Shown: piece by piece, positions 31,501-45,100 of the stretch
How positions within the stretch are numbered: the stretch's first letter is position 1
Layout of the letters: each line of letters begins with the position of its first letter
NCBI GenBank assembly: GCA_023055355.1
Contig: JALJCS010000002.1
Coordinates: 79,007,001-79,071,000 of the forward strand
Length of the DNA: 64,000 bases
DNA from: Agelaius tricolor
Lineage: Eukaryota > Chordata > Aves > Passeriformes > Icteridae
Direction of reading: 5' to 3'
Program-made: the position numbers and the translations under genes
The notes under the pieces: generated by a model
Seen by the model: the letters and a program-made list of their open reading frames with translations, nothing else
What the model was told of the DNA's origin: nothing
Databases searched by the model: none

Positions 31501-34500
31501 AAAAATAAACACAAAACTTATGAGTCAGATACACTGCCACATTCTAGCTTCTTTATGGAATGCACAGTACATGGACATTTTTACTCTTTTAAATGATAGA
31601 TGGAAATTGGGATTTTTCTTTCAGATAAGAAATGCTGATACAGCTTCTAGAAACCTTCAGGTGGTCTGAGCTGTGCTTCTGCATCTTTAGACACTGTGTT
31701 ACTGTTTCCATATTAATTAAAGGGAAAAATTAAATGTTCACAGTTGTTTGTTTGTATTGAAATAATATTGATTTAGTTGTAAAATTGAAATTGTTCATAA
31801 AGAGTTGTGTTGTTGTTCTTATGTATAGGTGATTTTAGGGATATTGGTACCTGCAGTGTAATTTTCTTGAGTGAAGTTTACAGCATTTGATATCCTGGAG
31901 GACTCCAAGGGTCTCAACTGACATGAATGATTCATGATATATCAGCACTGGTCTCTCTTGGTTTTGGGGTTTTTTTTTAACTTTGAGTAAGCACAAATAC
32001 ATGCTCCCTAACCTTGAACTTTAGATTTTGAGTTTGCTTGTCCTCTGCAATGATAAACTCTCGTGGGACAGTCAGGTATTTTCAGGAGCTGGATGCCCCT
32101 TACAGAACATGAGCCTTCCTTCTAATGCTTGATTTTCTTATGTCAGATTGAGAAATGCTGCCTGCTTAAGTGCTCAGATCCTCTGAAAGCCAGTCCTGAT
32201 AGTGATGGCAAGTTCCACACAGTAACTCTTTCTGAGCCATCAAGTCCTGAAGCTACATCAGAAATTAACATAACACGTGAGAACAATATCTTTATTTCAG
32301 GGAATTACTGTGAATATATTTCTGCAGGCCTATCCCAGCAATTTAGTTCCTATTGAACCTCACCTCAGATTCTTTCACAATGTTTTTGTAAGTATAAGTA
32401 TTTGATCAAGTAGGTTTTAATTCACAGGAAAGCAAACAGGTTTGAGGTTTTTTTTTTTCTTTTCTTTCTTTCATAAATCTTAAACCAGTTAAACTGCATT
32501 CCTGTTGGCCTGACGTCCTCCATGAAGAAATAAGTGTTACACGCAGCATGTATGCAATTTCTGGATAGAAAACAATCTGTGGTTCTGCTGGCAGGTTTAG
32601 CTTCTGCACTATCAAGGAAGGTGAGGTGGTTTGTGCTATCCTCATGTTGAGTCAAACTCTGCTAAGATGTGGTTTAGAATATGAAAAATAAGTTAAAAAC
32701 TATCTCACTTTCCCTCCACGATTTTTAACATGACAACCACATTAATATTTTATTTCATTCACACGTGAATATTTTGTTTCATTCACAGTCACGATGATTT
32801 CTTGTGTTCATTAGTGTCTGGCTTTGTGCTTTGTTTCCTGACATATTTCAGGATGGACATGCTTGTGCACATGCTTCTCCTATGTAGAGAGTGTGTTCAT
32901 CCACTACAGTGAGTAACTCCTGACACTGGACTTGCACATTATTCTCAGATGTGCTGGATGAGGGGAGAGAAGTGGATGGTGAATTGGCTACCAGGTAAGT
33001 TTTGTAATTTATTTACAAGGCAGTAATTAAAGAATAAAACCAAACAAAATTTAAGTAGACTACCTTAGACATTTAAACAAAATTATTTTTCTACCCTGGA
33101 ATTTGATTTGGAATGGGACTTTATGTTCACATATCCTTCAGAGTATTTACAGTCTGTAGCAGTGCATTTCAAATACTTGAATAGCCCTGCCTTTTGCTGC
33201 CTACCCATAGTTTTGTGGAGCTATTTAAGTAGCTTAAATTTTAATCCACAGGTATTTGGAAGCAGGATAAATCAGTGGTCAAAAAATACAGCTCATTAAT
33301 TTTACATAATAGCAAAAGAATAAATAGGTCAGTAGTCTGTGCATTACTTTACTAATAGGATAGTATAATTGCTGTGTAGTTAGTGTTTATGGATGGGGTA
33401 CTTGAAAATATAATTTGTTGTACAGGACTAATGTGTTCATACATCTCTACATCTAGCTATACTCAAAAAGGAGTGCTTAACCTCACACAAAGTCTTTTGG
33501 GGTTTCTGTTGCACAGAAAGAAACCAGCCTGGGATTCAGCTGATCAAGTGCCTGTGTGTATCTCCAGTTACCTGGCCAGACCCTCCACTACAAACAGGAA
33601 AGCAATAGCATCATTTGATGGACTATTTGTTTTGTACTTTAGTAGGTATCTGGATATAGATCATAGGAATCACTTGTGTCTGCTTTGTCCTTGGTTTTGC
33701 AGAAAATGTATTTCTGCTCCTTCAGGTCCAGAGAAAGTTCTTTCTCTCCTGCAAACATGGACTTGCAGAAAGCTCTGGTATTCCTGAGCTATTGAATTGA
33801 AATTTCTTGTTGGACCTACTGACAACATTTTAGATTTTCTCTGACAAACTTGAAAGCTTTTTGAAGACCTAAAAATTAGCTCACAGTGGGAAATAAATCC
33901 ATCAGCTCACATGGTAAGCATCTGCCAACTCTGTATTCACATTTTTCTGCAATGTTTTACTTAATCTTCTACTGACTGACTGATCATCACTGTGACTCCT
34001 TCCACCCTCCACATAGCAGAGTGTTCCATGCACTCTGGGAATGTTGTGGGAAACTAGACTTCTATGGCATCAAGTTGGGAAACTTAGCATCTCTTGCTAG
34101 ACAATTTACTGCTGAGAGGTTAACAAGACAGCAAAACTTGCAGTATCTAGTAAAAGAAAAAAAAATGAACAGGGGATTCATCACTGAAATCAGCTTTCCA
34201 AAAGATATTACTTATACCTTTTAGGACTCTTTAGGTTTGAACTATGACACCATCAATAAAACCAAAGTAATGATAGACATATGGCTACTTTTTAAAAGTT
34301 ATATTTGTTTTGCAAAACACTTAAGTAAAGAAAAATGTGACAAAAAAGAGGACATGTAATGAAATTGCATCATTTGAGGTCGTGGCTCTGCAGATGCATC
34401 CATGATGTACTGCCTCATACCAGTGAGAAGCTTCAGTTCCTTGACTCCCCCAGCATCTGCAGGTCTGATTAAGCACAGGACCTCAGTGGGATTTAAGCCC

Positions 34501-36139
34501 AGCTGTGGCACTGGAGATGCTGGGGTACAGCACTAAGGGCCCTGGGGACTCAGAACTCAAAATGCACACATTCCCACACTGGCCAGGCACAGACAGCTCT
34601 GTGTATCAGCCACTGTGCTTCAGCAGGCTGCTGCTGCCTGCAGAATGGAGTGATGGGAATTCCTGGTCCCACCCACCTAAAAATCAATGGAAACGTTTCC
34701 TCCCTATGTTGAAAGATCTGCATGGAGCAACCTCTCCAGGCCAGGAGTGGGTGGGGCCCAGAGCTGGGCACACTGCACACAGCAGGTAGGCAGAGATTCT
34801 TTTACAATTTGCTGTTCTCCCTTGACACAAAAGCATAAAAGAAACACAGATTAAGCTACTACTTTGATCTTGCTAATTCTTTTTTCTCCATGTTGAGGAG
34901 TTTATGTATGACTTTAACAAATAAGAAGGAGGGAAAAAAAAGAAATAGCAATTTATGGCTTCTGTACCCATGAAAACCTATTAAATCAAGACAATCTAGA
35001 GCAATGCTTTCCAAATAACCATGTTAATCCCTCTCTCTGTGACACATTTACTGGTTTTGTCATCACACATGGTGTCAAATTGCATCTCAATAACCATTTC
35101 AGCCAGCTGAACTACAATTGCAATGTACTTTTTAAGACTGTATGTAAAACTACGTAGAGATGCATATATATTTTTGTGGCTGTGGTCAAGAATGTGGCAA
35201 TCTATTATTCTAGGTGGGTTTTTTTTAAAAAAAACATACCCAAAAGTTATTAAAAGCAGTGAAAGAAGTAGGAAGAAAGAAATGGATCAGCTGAATGCCC
35301 ATGTGAGACTGTTTGAAATGCTTGAGGAAAATGTGTTTCAATGGCATATATTGATTCTGTGATCATTTTTATTAGAGTTGGTTTCTAAAACATTATATTT
35401 ACCATAGATATCTGTGCCTTATATATGTTATGAGTCTTGGGAGAACAGGATGATAATACTTGTACTGAGTGACATTCCTCAGAACACAGAAGATGATAAA
35501 TTCCTGGTTGTCCAAGAAGCATACTGAAATATTCTTGCTATCTTAGGCAGTGCTCTTGTTTTCACTGCACATCTACAAGTAGCTTTGTCAGGAGGTTGGT
35601 GTGGCTGAACAGGGAGCTTGGTGGAGCTCCAATGTGAAAAGGTAGTGTAGAGGAGATGGAAGCAGGGACAGGCTACAGTGGAATAATTTAGAAGAGTTAC
35701 CTGAGTTTGTAGGAGTAGCCTTGGGTGATACAAAGCCTAAATGCAGTTGAGGGTTACATGGGAAGCACAACAAGACTTTCCAATGCTTTGTAAGTACAAA
35801 AAGGCAGAGGAAGGAATACCCAGAACCATTGCTGAATGGAGGAGGTGATGTATGACAGCAGACACTGATAAAATGGAGGCATTCTAAGGTTTATTTGCTA
35901 TCTCTACCACCAAACTATCCCATGCATCTGTGCTTAGGGAAAGGGTCCAAAGAGAACTACCAGCAGTGGATGAGTGTTTAGCTTGGGGTTACTTGAGAGA
36001 GTTTGACCAGAAAACACCATGGGAGCAGACAGACCACATCCAAGTGCCAAAAAAACCAAGATTAGATGTCTCTGCAGGGCCACTCTATCACATCAGAAGG
36101 GTTATGGAGATCATGGAAGGTTCCTTAATACATGGTAAT

Positions 36140-37700
36140 AGGTAAATGTTGCACCATTTCTTCAGGAAGGCCAAAGACAATCTGGGGAGCTCTAAACTAA
36201 CCAGCATTGCTTTGGTCTGTTTTGCAGAGATAATCAAAACTCCACTTTTGTGCAAGTTATAAAGCCGGTCTGTTCATTACAGCGCTGGGCACATGTGGGA
36301 ATCGTTCCCCTAAAATGACATGAGTACCTCTGGGAACTTCAGGTCCCTTTTTATCCCCCTCTCAGATACATATGCATACAATTTCACAATAGGTTCATAC
36401 ATATTCATTTTTGCAAATTTCACTTGACATTTGCCACTAGTTCTTCTTTATCAGAAAGAATTCCTAGGTCAGGTTGACCTGCTCTCACAGCAGTCTCTCT
36501 GTCTCCCCCCCTTATCTCTGTCCTTCATTGAAGCAGTTTCCCTTGAGCCTAGGCCTTGCAGTCAGGCTACACAGACTCAAAGATGTACAATTCACCTAAA
36601 TCAAAATAGATTTCTATTCTGGAAAATTTCTACTCTGTCTCAGGTCCCTGTGCATCTTCAAGGATTAGATCTTCTTGGAGATCCATTTCTGGGCATGCGA
36701 AGGAGAAGGTGATTGGAAACAATCAGCATGGATTTACCAAATGTAAATCATGTCTGACTTCCTGATTGTATTTATGATTCTATGACTGGGCTTGTGGATG
36801 AGGGGAGAGAAGTGGCTGTCATCTAACTCAAATTTAGCAAGGCTTTTGACATTGTCCCCAACAACATTCTTGTTCCCCAGTTGGATGTTATGGTTTGTAT
36901 AGCTAAAAATTCATTGAATTGGCTCAGAGGAGAATGGTTGAATGTGTTGTTGTCTACCCAGACAACATTTTCCTGTTTACCTAGTAGAGTGCCACAGGGA
37001 TCTAGAGACTGGAACAGTCCTGTTTAGCTTCTTTACCAGGTGCTTCAAGGAGGTCATAAAATCCACTTTCCTCAGATTTGCAGATGATACCAAATTGGAA
37101 GGAACAGTGAATATGCTGTGGGCAGTGCTACCATACAGAAGAACCTCGACAGGGTGGAGGAATGGGCCAAGAGGAACCTTATGAAATTGAGCAAGAACAA
37201 ATGCAAAGTTCCTGTCAGTATTCCCACCTGGGAATGCTGAGGCCGTGCACCAATACATGCTGGAGGTGGCTGGCTTTCCTGCAAGGGCTCTGGAGAGTCC
37301 TGGCAGACAGCACACAGCACCTGTGCATCAGGAGTGTGCCTGGCAGCAAAGAGGGTGCCCTGGAGAGAGCACAGCCAGGAGCTTATGGGAAGGGGTTATG
37401 CTCCTGCTCAGCTCCTGTCAGACCACATCTAGGCACTGTGTCCTTTTGACCCCCTCCAGGAAAGGCAGGGAGGAATTGGAGCCAGGTTTAGCTGAGACTC
37501 CCCAGAATGGCTGGAGTCAGAGGCACATGTGGAGGACATAAAGGAACTGGATTAATGCAGCCTGGAGAGGAGGTGGCTTCAGGTGTACCTGACAGCAGCC
37601 TGCCAGCACCTCTGAGGGTGTCTTCAAGAAGACAAAGCCAGGCTCTTCTCAGTGGTAAGTTAAGTGGTGGGAGGACAATAAACAGCAAGCATAAATTGAA
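36140..37700 (+). mobile_element. CR1 LINE, ORF2 3' part, split by a solo LTR
   Basis: The + strand keeps CR1 reverse-transcriptase segments: SKAFD-like (near 36835) and FADDTKL (near 37075), with frameshifts and stops. The left piece ends at 36217 and the right piece resumes after the LTR insertion (36218-36642) and its duplicated GGTC. The 3' end near 37700 lacks the usual short-repeat tail, so it is truncated or diverged. Not coding. Confidence 0.8.
36218..36642 (-). mobile_element. Solo LTR inserted into a CR1
   Basis: 425 bp from TGTTTTGCAGAG to TGTCTCA, flanked by GGTC (36214-36217 and 36643-36646). Removing it together with one GGTC restores a continuous CR1 reading (..TTTGGTC/CCTGTGC..). 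A 4-bp duplication is typical of class I (gamma-like) retroviruses. A TATA-like GATAAAAAG on the minus strand suggests minus orientation. Confidence 0.7.
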
Positions 37701-38974
37701 ACAAGAACATTTGGCCTGGGAGTAATGGAAAGAAAAACATGTGAAAAAGTAATACTGGTGTTGGGTAAAATGGTTTAGGTGTCACACATTTACAGACCAT
37801 AAATTGTGAATAGTCAGGCACCATTTCCTATGTTCCTGGCTCCATCCACCTCATGTATAAAAGATACTTTACCCACCACAGTGAATTTCCATTGGCTAGC
37901 AGTGGAAACCTTTGATGTAGCCCAAATTCTTAATTATAGCAAGCATATTTTTTCTGCAAAACATGGCTCTAATATTTCAGTTAGCTCAGGCTCAAGCCTG
38001 TGTCCACAAGGCATGGGGCAGGCACCTGCCTGCCAGGTTTCCTCTGTGGTATGGGCTTTCTTGTTTGGCCTGGCCTGTGAGTTCAGCTTCTTGGCAGAAT
38101 TTATTAACTGGGACTAGTGCTGCAGGATGGGCTGCACAAGCACCTGCTCACACTTATGCCTGACTGGCTTGAACATTGGACATCTGCTGTGCACATCTGC
38201 TGTCCCTCTTCTCTAGTTAGCAAAGGAACTGCCATCCCAAGGCTGCTTGTTTCAGCTGGTGTAGCTCTACCCAATGTTCCAATAATACAAAGTGGGTAAA
38301 AGGGTTGGGTTTTTTTTATTTTTTTTTCTATTTAAGAAAGGATGATGATGGTGTGGTGGTAGAGGATGAGGATGGAAGAACTGGGCAGTCCCAGCCTTTC
38401 CATTGTAGAAATCCAGCACAAGTTTCTCACTCACTTCATCACTCAGCCATGAAGCCAGAGGCTGGGATTGTCATTCCTTCCTGTACATGGAGCATGGTCC
38501 AGGATTACTCATAACTCATAGTCACCAAAAACACCCTAAAGATTCAATTTAGATTTGTATTTACTGATTTTGAATGACTTGGAGAACAGCTGGTCTAGTC
38601 TAACGCAGAGCTTGATCCTGCAGCAAAGCATTGCTCCACTTTCTCCCAGCTCTGAGTTTTCTCCTAAAGAACAGGAAAATGGTCTATCTGTGATGGATGT
38701 AGCATTAAGGACACCTCTAAATTTTGTCAGCCAGTGGTCTCAGTATGGCCACAAGGTTTCAGAATACAGACCTCCAGTCTGGTAAGCATCTTTTGGTGGT
38801 TTCTTGGGTCAGAAGTAAAGATGAAGTGTGGAGAAGTGATTGTGCCTACCCACAGGGGTATTACTATGCCACTTCTGCATGACTGGTAGGAACTGACTTG
38901 CTGTGAATGAGGTCAGCAGCCTTGGACTTGAACTTCTAAAAGGTATTTTTCCTCAACAATCTTTTTCTTTAATT

Positions 38975-39040
38975 GATCATTAATTATAAATAATTAATTA
39001 ATCATTAATTATAAATGATAAATCATTACCCATTAATGCT
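38975..39040. repeat. AT-rich imperfect direct repeat
   Basis: The unit atcattaattataaat occurs twice, separated by aattaatta, followed by a decayed copy. Low complexity; no function is inferred. Confidence 0.6.
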
Positions 39041-40383
39041 TCTAAAACCAAAGTGTTTAGCTTAATGAGTTTATTACAATAGATCCTAAAAATGTAATTC
39101 TGCCTAGTTTTGAGGAAAATCAATTCCCAGAGAGGGAACAATTCAGGCTGAGTTACATCATGCAAAGTGAACTTGTTTGCCCAAATAGTCTCATAGCATA
39201 GAAGGGGAGCAATGAAAAGAAATGTGGTCCCACCTCTTTATTCACAGGTTTGAATAGTTTCCTGGAGGGTGTGTAGCAACACAGATAATTTCCTGCTGGT
39301 AGCAACAGGAGGTTTTCTGGAGGAACAAGTGTCAGAGAAACCAGACAAGAGTGGTTCTGAGTCACAGAGTCACCTGGGAAGCTCCTGTGTTGGTCAATGC
39401 TCAGAGGTGAACTTGGAGTCAAACAACCAGGCAAATGTTTGGAGAATTTTCCTGTTCAGGATGAGGTTGAGGATGTATGATTGATTGGTTGCCTTTGCAG
39501 TGCTGTACCCAGCAAGAGAAGGAGACTCAGAGCTGACCCTCTGCATTACTAGCATGGCATGGCCAGCTCTTTGTATACCCAGAGGAGGGCTGTGTGCACC
39601 TGGTGCTCAGTGACCTGCAGGGAATGTTGCTGTGTGGTGCTGACCATCTAGCATTCTCCTTAGCTTCCCAATAGCTTTCCTTAATTTTTAGTGTTAGGTG
39701 GGAGGGAAAACCTACAGACTTGCATTGTAATGACCCTCAGGTTTCCCTTGGCATCTCCTGCTGTGAGGAAAGGCAAACCATGACTAAGCACTTGATGAGC
39801 TTGAAGAAAAAAAGCTCAGTCAGTATTCTCAAATATATGAAAATGTGATTCTTGTGGGCATTGTGACATGGAGATCTAAGCAGCCAGGAAGTGACAGCAG
39901 AGCCTTCATGTTCAGTGCTCATCATTTTTAGTGAGTCCCTCTGAGCTGCATGACTAAGTTGTTCAACCACACCTGAATCTGGGTTCTTGAGGGATAAAAC
40001 CTGTTCTATAGCTTCTTCCTGAGTTACAAAGGCTTGGGTGATTTTAACTTAAACATCAAACATCACTGGCTTCTGAGTTAGGGAGTTAATATGTTCCTAG
40101 AATCACTTGTTAAACCAGCAATGCACATGGTATAGCTTATATGACATGTGCCTGTTTACAGCCTACAGGAATGGTGTTGTTTCCTTTACACTTCTCTTTG
40201 TGCTAGACTTCTGTATGCTTATCACAGATTTTGGGGACTTCAGACACTACAACTACTCCATCTGTTTTTAGGTTGCCTACAAGCTGCGTAGGCCTGCATG
40301 CCTATGTACAATTAATTCCTCACATTTCAGGCCAGCCTGATGGATGATAGAGTTGAAAACAGAGATGAGTGAGATCTCTTCTG

Positions 40384-41490
40384 CATAGAATCATAGAATG
40401 GTTTGGGTTGGAAGGAACCTTAAAGATCATCTAGTTCAAAGCCCCATACTGTGAGCAGGGCCTCTTTCCACTAGACCAGGTTGCTCAGTGTTCCATCCAG
40501 CCTGGCCTTGAACACTTCCAGGGGCATTCCCAATTTCTCTGGGCACAACACCTTCACACAATGGAATTTCTTTCTCATATCTAACTTAAATCTACTCATC
40601 CCCCCTTGTCCTGTCCCTACATGTCCGTGTAAAAACTCAAAAACTTTCTCTCCATCTTTCTTGTAGGCACCCTTCAGGTACTGGAAGGCTGCAATTAGGT
40701 CACCCCAAAGCCTTTTTTTTCTCCAGGCTGAACAAAACCAAATCTCCCAGCATTTCCTCACAGGAGAGGTACTCCATCCTACTAATCATCTTGGTGGCCT
40801 CCTCTAGCCTTGCTCCAACAGGTCCATAGCCTTTCTGTGCTGGGGACCCCAGAGGTGGATGCAGCAGTGCAGGTGGGGCCTCGCTGGAGCAAAGTAGAGG
40901 GGCAGAATCACAGGGCTTTGGATGCAGCCCAGGACCTGTTTGGCTTTGTGGCCTGTGAGTGCCCATTGCCAGCTCATGTCTAGCCTCCCATCCACCAGCA
41001 CCCCCAAGTCCTGCTGGGCAGGGCTGCCCTTGATCTGTTCATCCCTCATCTGGACTGATTCCAGGGGTTGCCCCAACTCAAGTGCAGCACATTGCACTTG
41101 GTCTTGTTAAACCTCATAATGTTCTCATGGACCACTTCCCTCATGGCATCCAGATCCCTCTGAATGGCATCCCATCCTTCAGGTGTGTCAACTGCAAGCA
41201 CCACCCAGCTTGGTGCCATCTGAAAATGTGCTGAGGGTGCACTTCATGCCTTTGTCTGTGTCATTAATGAAGATATTAAATAGTGCTGGTCCCACTACAG
41301 ATCCCTGAGGGACATTCCTTGTCACTGATGTCCATTGGGACTCTGAGCCACTGACCAACACCCTCTGGATGCAGCCATCTGCATCCAATTGTTTATCCAC
41401 CTTACAGTCTACCCATTGAATCCATTTCTCCAATTAAAAGAGAATGTTATTGTAGGGGACCATGTCAAATGCTTTACAGAAGACCAGATA
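40384..41490 (-). mobile_element. CR1 LINE, 3' part
   Basis: On the minus strand this is a long avian CR1 fragment. It runs from a degenerate KAFDMVP block (near 41470), through PQGSVVGPALFNIFINDTD (near 41290), to the typical 3' end with repeated ATTCTATG (40384-40400). Stops and frameshifts make it non-coding. It lies just downstream of COLEC10, so part of the COLEC10 3' UTR could read into it. Confidence 0.9.
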
Positions 41491-42106
41491 AATGCCTATC
41501 AGGCACTATAATTGCAGGCCAAATTAAGGAGAGTATAACAACTTCTAAGTTTGAAGTTGGTCCTACTTTACATACAAGATTTAACCAAATGACCTTCCAC
41601 CTCAAATTATGATTCTAACAAAAGAAGGATTTTTTTCAAGAGATACTTAAAACCTTTACTTTGAGCTCTGAAGTCATAAGGGAAATTACTGGGACTCCCT
41701 GTGCAAGTCAGAGATAAATGAAGGTCACGCTCTTTCCATCTGTGGATTTCACAAACCACATCAGTACTCAAATACCAATGATCTTACTATTTCTGGAACT
41801 GGTGAAATTATATTCACTTCTTCATGCTCTAAATTTACCCCTAAATTACACACAGACATTCCAGCCCTAAGATGCATGTAGAAATGAAATGAAAATTCAC
41901 AGCTGGCTGGATGCCCCCTGCAGACCTGTGCTGACTCTACGGTCACTGATGACTAAACAGCAGTTACTCTTGCTTAGCCCAGTGATGTGAAGGCTGGATT
42001 GAGCCCTGTCCCTGGTTTCCTATCCCTGATTTGCTCTCCCTACCGTAAATGAATGAGGATGGGTTATTGTATGTACAGCAGGTGCCAGGCACATTCTCTG
42101 GCACTC

Positions 42107-45100
42107 TTATTTCCTCTTCTTGAGGAATTCACAGACGAAGTAGATGGTGACTTGGCACTCAGAGTCATTCCATTCTCCTGTGCTGAACATTTCCACACAG
42201 TCCTCGTGACCAGCTGGGTCATGAGGCTCCCCTTGCTTCCAGTTACTGTAGTTCTGCAGTGGGCTGTTGTCTGCATACACAAACTGTCCTTCTCTTTCCA
42301 TGTCATTCAGCCCAATGAAGGCTCGGAACAGGCCACTGCTGGAGATGTAGTCAGCAAGCAAGGCATTGGTTGCCTCATCTTTAGGCATGGCCAGTGATCC
42401 TCCTCTGTCCCTGCAGTGGATCAAGGCTTCTCTGTAATTCTTCTCTTCTTTCACAATGTAATAGAATTTCTCATCTGTCTCTCTGATACCTGCTATAACT
42501 TTGAAGAAGAAAAATTGCTTAATGGCATGTCAACAGATGCTGAAGGTTATTCTATTCCAATATGGCAATAAGATGATTTTTACATTAGAATTAATAAAAG
42601 GGAAGGAGGAAAAGTATTCCCACCACTGTATTTATGATGAACGATGAGGACATGATCAGAGATTGATGTGACTAATGGGATTGTCAAGCTCTTAGCACAC
42701 ATTAGGACAAGAACTACTCAGTCCTGATTGTCATGTCTCCTGTGACACTTCAGTTTTCTTTCCTGGATGCCTAGTCTAGGAATCAGCTTAAGGCATGCTA
42801 AATTGTCAAATGGCAATGTCTAATTCTGGATCGCCCTATTGCTTTGCATGTTCTTGAATACAGATTATGAAAGAGTGCCTAGGGGTAGAAACACAGTGGT
42901 ATAAATAGCTTTTCAGGCCCTTTCCATGTAGAGGTAAATGAATGTGACTGCTAAGATAAGACATTTTAGATATGGCCTGATATTCAGAGCTGCTGTAGCA
43001 CTGTGGCATTGACTCAGAAGAAAATTTTGGTTGCTCAGCAGCTTTAAAAGGCAGACTCTCAACCAATGAGTTTTTTAGCCTAGTGAATTAAGCAGTGCCA
43101 AGGAGCATGCCTGGATTGCTGGAAATTGATTGTCTCTGCTAGTGGATTGCTGGAGTGGTGCTGGAGTGGTCCTGAGCAGAGTTAGGCCTCGGAAAATTAA
43201 CACTCTCCCAAATAATTCAGGAGTCACCCCACACTTCCACAGATCAACAGTGGTTGAAGAATAGCAATGACATCTGTTATTGGAGTCAATTAAATCCCCT
43301 CAAATATTTAAGGATCCTTACCATTCTTCAGAAACTTGATGGATGTGTTAAGACGAGCAACATTGATATTCAGCTGTCCGACAAATCTGCGGTATCTCCC
43401 ACAGTCACAGACCGTGCCTGATGCAATACAGAGGATAGAGGACTTACCTATTCAGAAGCATTTGGGGGTGTGTGTGTGCATGGAGAGTCACTGTAGCCCA
43501 CTTCCAAAGCTTCTGAAGATCTGGGCTCCACTTATGGAGGGCCAGTCTTCGCCTTACCCCACAGGCTGCACTTCTGTTGATCAGTGTTTTGGCTCTGTAC
43601 ACTCTGTACACTCCCTTGCTAACTGGCTTAAGCAAGTTAATACTGACCCAAAAATCAATAGCTTTCAAGCCCTGAAGTCTCAGTTAATATCTTTCTTTTT
43701 TTTTTTTTAACTGGAATTTGGCTTGCTAGAGGTTTTGTTTGTTCTTTTTGTTTTTCTCAGAAAGAAAATAAGTTGCTGATGATTTCCCATTAAGCACCAA
43801 ATGGTCATTTTATATGCAATCTCTTAAAAATAAACACTAGTATACATTTAAGGTGGGTAACCATTCAAGGTTACTAGGTTACTAGTGCATCAGAGTCAAA
43901 TTCTCCTCCTGTAAGCAAATGCATTGCATTAATTTGATAACAGATTATGTTTCTATCTAATATCACTTACTTTTTCATCTCATGCTCCTATTAGGAAACT
44001 GTTAAAGGGCTTAATTCCTTTGATACTAAGAAACTTTCTTCTAGTATCCAGTTTAAATGCATACTGCTGGCCTGTGTGTTAGTTTTTATTATACCAAATA
44101 TTACCCATGAATTTGGGTGACTTCATATTTTGTGCATGCTGGTATATTCATAGGAATCAGTCATGTCCCTACACTATCCTTTATTTTCTTCAACAAAACA
44201 TTTTCAGTCTCTTCCTTACATTTCATTTATTCTCCTTGGGCTTCAATTACATTTCATTTATTCTCCTTGGGCATTTCAATGTATTTTCCTTGCCCTCATA
44301 ATTTCATGGAATTTCTTACAAACCAACCGTGAAATCAAAGATCCAGCAGATTTGACCATTCTGCACAGAAGGATGCATAGCATACCTGCTTTTCCTTTTT
44401 TTCCTGAAACCCCTGGTAAGCCTTTGGCTCCTTTGTCACCTGAATAAAGAGGAAAATATATTCTCAGATCTCAGACAGTGCATATGTCAGGGAAGCATAT
44501 TCAAAAACCCAATTAATAATATATTAACAGTGTGCTTTTTATAGGAAGCTCTGATGGACTGTACTGGAAGACATGCCAAGTTAAACAAACCATGATTAAT
44601 TCTGGTGCATGGAAGTGAGAGCCCTTTAATAGCTAACTCAGTGATAACACAAGCATCTTGTGTGCTGCCGGCTCCTGGTACCACTTACTTTAAATATAAA
44701 CTGCAAAATGATCCTGAGAGGCTGAAAGCAGTTAAGAAATCTTAAAAAGGTGAGATCTGGGTTCTCTCAGGGGCCACAGGACAGAGCCCTTCCCCAGGTT
44801 CAGCAGCTCCATGGTGAGAGGAGGCAGCAGATGTGCTCTAAGCCACTGAGTTCGTGTGTGCAAGAGATTGCGTGTGCGGGCAGCAGTTGGCACCTGCATG
44901 GAGGGAGGTCATTAAGGAGCAGCATTTCAGTTCAGTTTATGGAAATGGGATTTATTTGCATCCAACTGCAAACTCTCCAACTCTCATCCAACTCTCTTTT
45001 GTAAATTATAAGAATGATAGAAATACTTCTCCAAATGCTCTGCCACTATATAACTGGAGGTGACCTGTTCTTTAAAAAACCTCAGTTGTGATTTGGGTCA

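Larger units (their letters stand above)
25871..42106. other. Intergenic stretch between MAL2 and COLEC10
   Basis: No exon was recognised. It contains a solo LTR (27845-28514), a CR1 interrupted by a second solo LTR (36140-37700), an AT-rich imperfect repeat (38975-39040) and a minus-strand CR1 (40384-41490). The COLEC10 3' UTR must occupy some of the right end, but no clear minus-strand AATAAA was found between 41500 and 42106. Confidence 0.6.

Noticed and set aside
40471..41433. Several open frames of 80-100 codons that look like reverse transcriptase pieces
   Set aside because: They are fragments of a dead CR1, broken by frameshifts, not host genes.
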